Positions 57,601-64,000 of a DNA stretch of 64,000 nt are shown in pieces. Made by a program: the position numbers and the translations under genes. This DNA is from Cliona cf. orientalis. Taxonomy: Eukaryota; Porifera; Demospongiae; Clionaida; Clionaidae. The number at the start of each line of letters is the position of its first letter. The first letter of the stretch is position 1. The stretch lies in the NCBI GenBank assembly GCA_963930775.1, contig OZ005695.1, positions 3,038,001 to 3,102,000 on the forward strand, read 5' to 3'. The notes under the pieces are model-generated. The model saw only the letters and a program-made list of their open reading frames with translations. It was not told the DNA's origin and did no database searches.

Positions 57601-59676
57601 AAAAATGCCGACAAGAGCACAGACAAATAGAGACCCTGGTTCTCCTAAATCATTTCTAGAAATGTCTAATTCCCGTAATTTACGGCAATGACTCAAAAGA
57701 GATGATGCGAAAGTCTTAAGAAATTCAATGTTTTCTTTTGCACTACAAGTAAGTGATGCTTGCAAGAGCAATACCTCCAACTGCGCCAAAGAACCACATT
57801 CAACAGTATCTTGCAATGCTTCCAAACCAGAGAGTTTCAAAGGATTAAAAGACAAGTCTAGCTGAGTCAAACACTTCAAAAAGCATAGTGCTTTCATGGT
57901 GTACGAGGCTTCTCCAATCTTTTTGCCAATCTTATTATTACGGAGAGAAAGTTTTTCTAACGTCTGAAAGGCCGTCAATGCCTTGTTTGTTTTGTTGAAA
58001 AGGTCAGCTACTTTCTTTTTTGGTAGGTTAAATTTGTTACTCAAATCTAAAGATTTAACTTCAATTTTGTTATCCTTTGTCAGTATTTTTGCTAAGTCAC
58101 AAAGCTGCTGTTCTTTGAAATTACAATCCTTGAAGTTTAGCTCTAGTTTGGAATCAGATTCTATCTTTCTCACTTGTTCAATAACATACAGAATAGCTTC
58201 ACAATCATGAGTAGTTTTGGGATCACCGAAATGTTTGGAGTCTGATAGGGTACTAAGTACTTTGATAGCTTTTTTATCGACAATAGACATTTTGGCTTCG
58301 AATGCACAGTGACAAATTAGACATCGAAGATGATTAAATTCTGATAATGATTGAATGGCACGCTCCAGCAGTGCTAAATTACTTCTATTCTGTCCACAAA
58401 TTCCGAACAGAAATCTCCAAAAGTTGGTCGATGATTTCTTTGCACCCAATGTCAGAATCCACTGATCTTGCAAGCACGTATCGGAACTGTGACACTGGTT
58501 TGCAACATGGAGGGCAGCAAGATATTCTTGAATTACTGGATGAAGAAAATGACACTTTGCTTCATTTATGATCTCAACTAATCCAAATATTACTAACATA
58601 TCAAACTTAGACAATTGTGATAAACTGATCTGCTGAGATTTTTGAACTGTTTGGAAAGCAAGCTGACACAGATTCCACCATGAACTTCTCAATTCCTCCG
58701 GCAGGCTTTCAACATTGGGTAGGTGTGAAATGCGCCCATATTTATCTACTTTCTTGATGCTATGAAGAACAACGTTCAAAATCATCTTGGTGCAGAGCTC
58801 TGTCATGGTGGTTAAAAGTTTTCGTTTTCGAGATTCAGTGCGCCACAAATGACAAAGAGTGGCACAGTTCAAGGGAATACGACACATGCTCTTTATTAGT
58901 GGATTGCAGTCCACTGTCTCCAAAAGGTGATCTGACTCTTGTTGATCGTCGATAAATTCAAGCCGAATGTATTGCCTGATACTTTTATCATCAAAGCCAT
59001 GTATGCTCAATAATCTGTCAAAGCATCCATTTTTGCATAGCCAATCAGAATACGATGGCCTGGAGGTCACAATAATTGAAGCAAGCTTAAAAGTATGACC
59101 AAATAAAAGATTGCACAAGAAGGACTTTGAACATTCTGGTGCATGAAGTTCATTCCATCCATCAGCGATAACAAGTACACCTTCTCCATTAGTCTTCTTT
59201 ATACTGTCAGCTATGGAAGCTGATAAACTTTCAGTCCCTTGCAAAATTTCTATCAATTCAGCAAGTGAGCTGGTGGCTGCTATTCTCTTTTCATGAAGAT
59301 GTAATAAGAGAAGCACTTTAAATTCTTGAAAAAGATTTTCCTTCGCCCATTCTTCCGAGATTGTTGAACAGAAAGTAGTTTTACCAATTCCAGCGCCACC
59401 CTCAATAAGCACCTTTCTAACTACCTGTTCTCTCTCTTTCTTAAATATGTCACTGTAAGTCACTAGTTGAGTGTCTGAACATGTACTAGTGGGTTTGTGT
59501 TCTCCTCTTTTACTAGTGGGCTTGTGTTCTCCTTTCTTCATAACAAATTCTAACTTGACCGGCTCACTTGAGTAATGAGGCGGGTATTGTTTCTGGTCAT
59601 GACTATTAGTAGAGTATTTAGTCTTGATAGTGGTCAAAAATTGATCCATTCTTGTTTGGTTAAAATAATTTCTAAC
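48670..59676 (-). CDS. NACHT-LRR-Roc-COR-Death fusion receptor
   Basis: Exons in coding order: 59676 (possible acceptor) or ATG 59649 to 55332, then 54164-53993, 53793-53501, 51127-51015 and 49371-48670. From ATG 59649 they total 5598 bp, exactly 1866 codons, and every junction is GT-AG and in phase. Order: NACHT with Walker A GGAGIGKTT (84-92), Walker B VLVIADGWNEL (158-168) and VTSRP (194-198); LRRs at about 500-690 (LDLSN, LEKLSLRNN, LTQLDLSFN, LRELDISRN); Roc-like GTPase with G1 GPGRSGKN (727-734), G3 NTGGQ (925-929) and G4 TYKD (1018-1021); COR-like part (FIHHRLGLIRYFP, SVIIDPHLLFDTITKL); Cys/His-rich stretch at about 1395-1415; Death domain at about 1455-1540 (DWKGSIADHLGL, RRKALEMWKQK-type helix); then an acidic Ser-rich tail with repeated SLKQSKL/DNKLSGS units. 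The Roc G1 has Asn for Ser/Thr and G3 has Asn for Asp. Known roles of the parts: ligand-induced assembly and death-fold signalling. An N-terminal exon may exist. No exact family match is known to me. Confidence 0.82.
49750..50560 (+). repeat. Repeat family B, two copies in tandem
   Basis: Copy 1 starts TATACAAGTATGTTTGATGT-like near 49752 and includes TCGAATCTATCACCAGACTATTG-type and CTCGCTTCGCTTTAGACTC words up to about 50255. Copy 2 starts AACAAGTATGTTTGATG near 50257 and is shorter. A third copy is at 59828-60345. They lie in the last intron of the NACHT gene. Confidence 0.7.
51226..52721. mobile_element. TA-flanked element with CAGTGGAACTTC ends, carrying nested repeats
   Basis: Starts CAGTGGAACTTCTCATAACGG and ends CGGAAGTTCTACTG with TA on both sides, similar to Tc1/mariner-pogo ends. 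Words such as TAACGGAC recur near the left. About 1.5 kb, but no transposase; much of it is a family C copy (51780-52500). It lies in an intron of the NACHT gene. Confidence 0.7.
51913..52268. mobile_element. Miniature element nested in a family C repeat
   Basis: Left AGGCCACTATTGGTTGAAAA and right ATTCAACAAATAGTGGCCT are inverted, with inner TAGTTTCTCATC and GATGAGAAACTA also inverted. It interrupts the family C copy that is continuous at 46160-46740. About 355 bp, no coding capacity; GCCCGCCCGC near the right end. Confidence 0.78.
53031..53494. mobile_element. hAT-like miniature element abutting a splice donor
   Basis: Starts AGGGGCGGATCTAGG and ends CTAGATCCGCCCCT; the interior matches 43987-44392. 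Its right border lies six bases past the GT donor at the end of the NACHT gene's 53793-53501 exon. The flanks TAGTAACC and GAGTACCT are only partly alike, fitting an aged 8 bp duplication. Confidence 0.8.
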
Positions 59677-59744
59677 CTGTGAGAATTTACATTACAACCA
59701 CCGATCATTGCCTTACTTTTTTTCTATACACATAATTATACAAG

Positions 59745-59827
59745 TAGCCTTGTATCCAGGCCATCCCATGTTTTTCAACGTCGCGTGCAACGTTGAAAAA
59801 CATGGGATGGCCTGGATACAAGGCTAT
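59745..59827. mobile_element. Hairpin miniature element, TAGCCTTG ends
   Basis: An 83 bp element made of two perfectly complementary arms of about 37 bp and a short loop around CGCGTGC. It starts TAGCCTTGTATCCAGGCC. TATACAAG stands on both sides (59737-59744 and 59828-59835), an exact 8 bp duplication. It inserted in the start of repeat family B copy 3, just upstream of the NACHT gene on that gene's 5' side. Confidence 0.9.
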
Positions 59828-60345
59828 ATACAAGTATGTTTGATGTCACAATCATGGGATAATGTGATTGAACACTACTAACAGCATGCTATATATGTAC
59901 AATCGAGTGCCAGTTAGTACAGTGCGCATGCGCAGATGAAAGCAGCATGGTGTAGACCACACCCCTCACTGCAGGCCAAGAGCAACCGCTCAAACTCACC
60001 ATGTAATGGCGACATTCTAGATCTCACTCCGCTCGAACGTCGAATCTACCACCAGACCATGAAAAAGAGCAGACATCACTTCTCGCTTCGCTCGAGGCTC
60101 GGTGGCCTGCCGAGCAGGCCTGTCGAAATGCGTGGCACTTGCGCTGCTCATTCAAGCTCGAGAATGGATCTCCAGTGATCTCTATGGTCCCTAGGCCCTG
60201 GCAACCTTGTTTGTGCACACAGCCCAACAATTCTGACCAATTGTGAGTCTTCTGAACTTGTAGAAGAGCGCATCTTTTATGCATGCCCTCCAGATTAGGA
60301 CACAGACTATAAAATTATTATTATAAGAAAATTGATCGTCTAAAA
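59828..60345 (+). repeat. Repeat family B copy 3
   Basis: Begins TATACAAGTATGTTTGATG and continues with CATGGGATAATGTG, TCGAATCTACCACCAGACC, CTCGCTTCGCTCGAGGCTC and TTCTGAACTTGTAGAAGAGC, in the order seen at 49750-50255. It lies upstream of the NACHT gene. Confidence 0.72.
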
Positions 60346-61129
60346 AATATTCTAGTTTTGTTGTGTATAGTATAACAATTATATATCAGCCGGTGGTAAA
60401 ATACGAGCTGGCGCTCTTTATTAGACAGTGAGAAGTGGCTTTTGGGTGCAGACTCTGTTCATACCAGCGCTATCTGAGATCACGCCAAAGCAAACTAGCA
60501 TGTGCATGCAATGAATCTGTTGAAAAGAGAACATGCCAGAGAGAGTGGCAGTGATCCCTGTTCCTATGCACCCATTGCAAGCCCTACACAGGATTTCTGA
60601 CTTTGAAAAAGACCAGCTACGACACAGATTTGACATAATTTATTGCCTACTTCACAGCCATCGAAGAAATTTCATTTAATACAACTGTGCAAGTTGGAAA
60701 CTCGTCACAGAGTTGCCATTGGAAGTACGTACACAAATGAAATTGCTGGAAAAACCTTCACAGACTATGTAGCTGAGTCGCGCCATCAGCAGCTATTTCT
60801 AAAGCTCTAGCACACCAAGTTTGTCTCACTGTTGATGGACAGCTCGAGGGAATACCTACATCGGACACGCCCACCTAGTACCTTATGAAGTCTATTGCAC
60901 ATGATCGAGCTTCCGGAGTCTACTGCGCATGCTCGAACTTTATTCTTCTAATGTCATTAATTTTGTGATTGTGAGTAGCAAGAGATTAAAATTCAAAGAA
61001 TAAAGGCCTCTATGAAGAGGCATGGCCATGGGTGATATTGCCAGGGCACGCGGGGTACGTGCTCTATGAGCTCTAGTTCTACACAGTAACTCTTTATACA
61101 CAATACTTTTTGCCCCGCGCGCATGTGCA
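60346..61129. other. No gene recognised; possible 5' region of NACHT gene
   Basis: If the acceptor at 59676 is used, an N-terminal exon of the minus-strand NACHT gene would be expected in this direction, but no NLR N-terminal domain (Death, CARD) was recognised here. Only short frames are present. Confidence 0.4.
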
Positions 61130-61354
61130 AGGGGATAAAGTAATCGGTCGTGTCATCGTCGTTGTTGTTGTAGTTACCCCGCGCGCATGCGCAAGGGGTA
61201 AAGTAATCGGTCGTGTCGTTGTTGTTGTCATCGTGAGCACAAAAATCGCCATATCTCGAGATGTAGACGTCTAAGCGACTCGTAAGCACAACGAATCAAT
61301 CGAATTCGGCGAAAAACCGGCTTCAGTGTCCGTCAAATCGATGGATACGGTCCA

Positions 61355-62814
61355 GGTCGTACATTAGAATACTTAAAATTAGAGGAAATTCCATGGGTTA
61401 TACATGGGATTGATTTAAGTCAAGGATCCCATGGGTTATACATGGGACTGAATTAAGTCATTTACTCCATGTGTTATACATGGGATTGTTTTAAGTCAAC
61501 TTAGTTTGACTTAAATTGCCGATATAATACGTGTACCTTAACTATTATCAGGGCAGATTTTAAGTCAACCTTCAAAAACACTAAAAACAGTACAAAACGT
61601 CTTAATTTGAACTTTGACTTAAAATGCTCCCAATAGCAAAGATAACGTCACACCTTTGTGAGTAAATGCCAAGCATTTATAAGCCTTGCACAGCAGACGA
61701 GTGTGCGGACAATTACAGTGTATATGCACGCTGATTAGCTCCACCCACTCATCTCAAGGTACGGCTCCCGAACCCAAATACACCACCACTGCTGCCGCTG
61801 CTGTAGATCTAACCTATTTTGTCACGATTATAATATACACGTGCACCAAACAGCAATGATACTAACCCTGCTAACCATACGATACCCAAAACCCAATCCT
61901 ACCTAGCCACTCTGCCGAACTAACCCTGCTAACCATACGATAGCCGAAACCCAACCCTACCTAGCTACCCTGCCGAACTACGATACCCAAAACCCAACCC
62001 TACTTAGCTACCCTGCTAACCATACGATACCCAAAACCCAACCCTACCTAGCTACTCTGTCGAACTAACAAACCCAACTCTACCTAGCTACCCTGCCGAA
62101 CTAACCCGGGCCTGCATACCATAGCCGAAACCCAACCCTTCCTACCTATATACCCTACAGAATCTATAATCTATGGCCGAATTAACCCCGCTAACCATAC
62201 AAATTATAGCCAAAACCCGGCTGCTACCACAGCACATTTTAATAGCAATTACTCGTTGCCATGAACTAGTAATTATTATACGTAATTATTAGAATCTGCT
62301 GTTTAATATGTAGCTATAGCTGAAAATATCCCCAGAATTTGCAGTGTAAAATTTAATAATGATACTAGCTATAGTTTCATGTGCCACATAAAAATTTAAT
62401 TATATAGCTATATAGCTGGCTAGCTACTTCAGTGGCAATTATATTATTATGATCAATTGCAAGTGGACCTATATAGTATAAAATATAGTGGTGGCCAGAC
62501 AAAGTCTACATATATAAGATATCTTATTGGCAACATTACTTATTTTAAGTCAGAGTTCAAATTTTGACGTTTTATACACTTTTTGGAGTTTATGAAAGTT
62601 GACTTAAAATCTTCCCTGATATAAGTCAAGGTATACGTCTAATAAATCGGCAATTTAAGTCAAACTAAGCTGACTTAAAACAATCCCATGTATAACACAT
62701 GGAGTAGATGACTTAATTCAGTCCCATGTATAACCCATGGGATCCTTGACTTAAATCAATCCCATGTATAACCCATGGTATTTTCCCATCCTTTAAGTAA
62801 AGTTGTGCATGACG
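61355..62814. mobile_element. Foldback DNA element with repeated arms
   Basis: About 1460 bp. The left arm, to about 61590, and the right arm, from about 62590, are inverted copies, with three direct repeats of CCATGGGTTATACATGGGA-type units and TTTAAGTCAA words in each. Between the arms is a minisatellite (61855-62225). TACGGTCCA stands on both sides (61346-61354 and 62815-62823), an exact 9 bp match that fits an 8-9 bp target duplication. No transposase gene. Confidence 0.88.
61855..62225 (+). repeat. Minisatellite in foldback core
   Basis: Irregular repeats of about 50-60 bp made of ACCCAACCCTACCTAGC, TACCCTGCCGAACTAACC and CTGCTAACCATACGATA words. It lies inside the foldback element. Confidence 0.78.
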
Positions 62815-62982
62815 TACGGTCCATGGGCGTCACAAATAGTGCCTTTTTGTTAGCGAACGTAGCCACACCTATCGATAGTGCCTACTCAATGCATAATGCA
62901 TGTTATTGTAATGTAAGACGGCTATACTATTACAACAGACTATTGGACGTATCAGTTCATATCTTCTAGTAGTCTAGATCTA

Positions 62983-63327
62983 CCGTAATTGATCTAATTA
63001 ACGCGCCTCTCTAATGAACGCGCCACCTACGCTGGAGTCCTAATTTTCGGGCTCTATTAAAGCGCCATGTGGCCATGCTAATTATTTTTTCAGGCGTGTT
63101 CTAATTAGAGCGGTACCGGCATACTTACAGCTGACAATACCTCGATAGTACTGAATATCTCGTACGGAGTACTGGAAGCTATGTTCTCCACACTTTCGCT
63201 CTAATTACAACGCGCCTCTCTAAAAGATGCGCCACCTGGACCTGAACGTTAATTTCCGGGCTCTAATTGTGCGCCACCCAAGATCGGTAATTATTTTTTA
63301 GTGGCGCGTTAATTAGATCAAGTACAG
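62983..63327. mobile_element. TA-flanked miniature element, CCGTAATTG ends
   Basis: Starts CCGTAATTGATCTAATTAAC and ends GTTAATTAGATCAAGTACAG, flanked by TA. GCGCGCC-type words recur through the arms. About 345 bp, no coding capacity. Confidence 0.75.
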
Positions 63328-63469
63328 TAGTACAGATAGAGTGCTTTTGTCACCGGGACCTCCGGTAGCTATGACATTGTACATGATTAGCTAAGCAGCA
63401 TTTCCACTAATTTTCTGAAGTTCGCAAAATTATAGCCATGCACACAAAGCAATTCTATAGATTGTGCAA

Positions 63470-63800
63470 TGTGCGCACGGGGTATGTGCTCTACAGAGCT
63501 CTAGTTGTTAATTGTTAGCAGAAAAATCGCCATATCTCGAGGTCTAGGCACCTGAGCGACTAGTAAGCACAATGAATCAGTCGCATTTGGCGAAAAACGG
63601 GCTTTAGTATGCTTCGAATCAAGGGATATGGTTCACAAGCGTCACAAATGGTGCCTTTTTGTTAGCCTTCGTAACCACGCCTATCGACAGTGCCCACTCA
63701 CTGCATTCATGCAGGCCTTGTGCTTTCTGCTCATGTGCATAACTTATGGAAGGTAAAGGTCGTCAATAATGCTAGCAGCATACGCTTGGCTGGTAAGCTA
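63470..63800 (-). repeat. Repeat family A copy
   Basis: Inverse orientation: GCACGGGGTATGTGCTCTAC and AGAGCTCTAGTTG at the left, then AAATCGCCATATCTCGAGG, AGCACAATGAATCAGTCGC, GCGTCACAAATGGTGCC and CATGTGCATAACTTATGG. The remaining bases to the window end show no recognised feature. Confidence 0.7.
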
Positions 63801-64000
63801 TCCGCAGACTGGAATGCAAAGCCCCATCGAATCAGAATGTAAGATACCTATATGTACCTAGTTTAGATCTGGTGCAGAGAGAGAGTCAGTGGTGTTTTTG
63901 CTGATATCACCAAGAGCCCTATATTATACAACCAAGAGCTTATGGGGGTCTAAAGGCCCTTGATACAACCAAGCAGCAACAAAAGCAGTTCTATAGGTTG

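Larger units (their letters stand above)
61130..62935 (-). repeat. Repeat family A copy split by a foldback element
   Basis: The left part (GCGCATGCGCAAGGGGTAAAG through GAGCACAAAAATCGCCATATC to GATGGATACGGTCCA) stops at 61354; the right part resumes at TACGGTCCA 62815 and continues with GGGCGTCACAAATAGTGCC and AACGTAGCCACACCTATCG. Together they follow the family order seen intact at 63470-63800. Confidence 0.75.

Noticed and set aside
61993-62200. Telomere-like CCCTAA repeats
   Set aside because: The ACCCAACCCTACC words are irregular and part of a 50-60 bp minisatellite inside a foldback element.

Overview
The window reads as animal nuclear DNA, most likely from a demosponge. Evidence for an animal is the spliced RALBP1-like and SELENBP1-like genes with GT-AG introns, and a very large innate-immune NLR-type gene. 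The sponge assignment is an inference from the short introns, the dense miniature transposons and the NLR/Roco-type protein; no marker in the window proves it.

Layout. 1-4170: no recognised gene, a cluster of inverted-repeat elements. 4171-11435: a whole-looking Ty3/Gypsy LTR retrotransposon that has itself received a 1.2 kb foldback element. 12057-18343 (+): GAP and C-terminal part of a RALBP1-like gene; its N-terminal exons are not seen and probably lie upstream of the window. 18.6-25 kb: terminal-inverted-repeat elements, one of them split by a 5'-truncated LINE. 25551-29727 (+): a 16-exon Plavaka/CACTA-like transposase gene. 30078-about 34000 (+): exons of an unrecognised gene, possibly ARM/HEAT-like. 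34635-43135 (-): SELENBP1 (methanethiol oxidase family), eight exons recovered with consistent phases. 43-48.6 kb: repeats. 48670-59676 (-): a five-exon gene predicted to encode about 1865 residues with the order NACHT, LRR, Roc-like GTPase, COR-like region, Death domain and a repeated acidic tail. 59.7-64 kb: hairpin elements, a second foldback and other repeats.

The most interesting item is the NACHT-LRR-Roc-COR-Death gene. It joins an NLR core to a Roco module in one chain, and the Roc part carries Asn at the position of the usual P-loop Ser/Thr and Asn at the usual G3 Asp, so it may be a pseudo-GTPase. The architecture is read directly from one 4.3 kb exon; the Death domain and tail are joined through four introns whose phases all agree.

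A second theme is palindromic DNA. The window holds three 66-85 bp hairpin elements flanked by 8-9 bp direct repeats, two foldbacks over 1 kb with 8-9 bp duplications, five different TA-flanked miniature elements sharing CCGTA ends, a perfect 139 bp palindrome in a RALBP1 intron, and a roughly 700 bp hairpin in a SELENBP1 intron. Several are nested, which gives a relative order of insertion.
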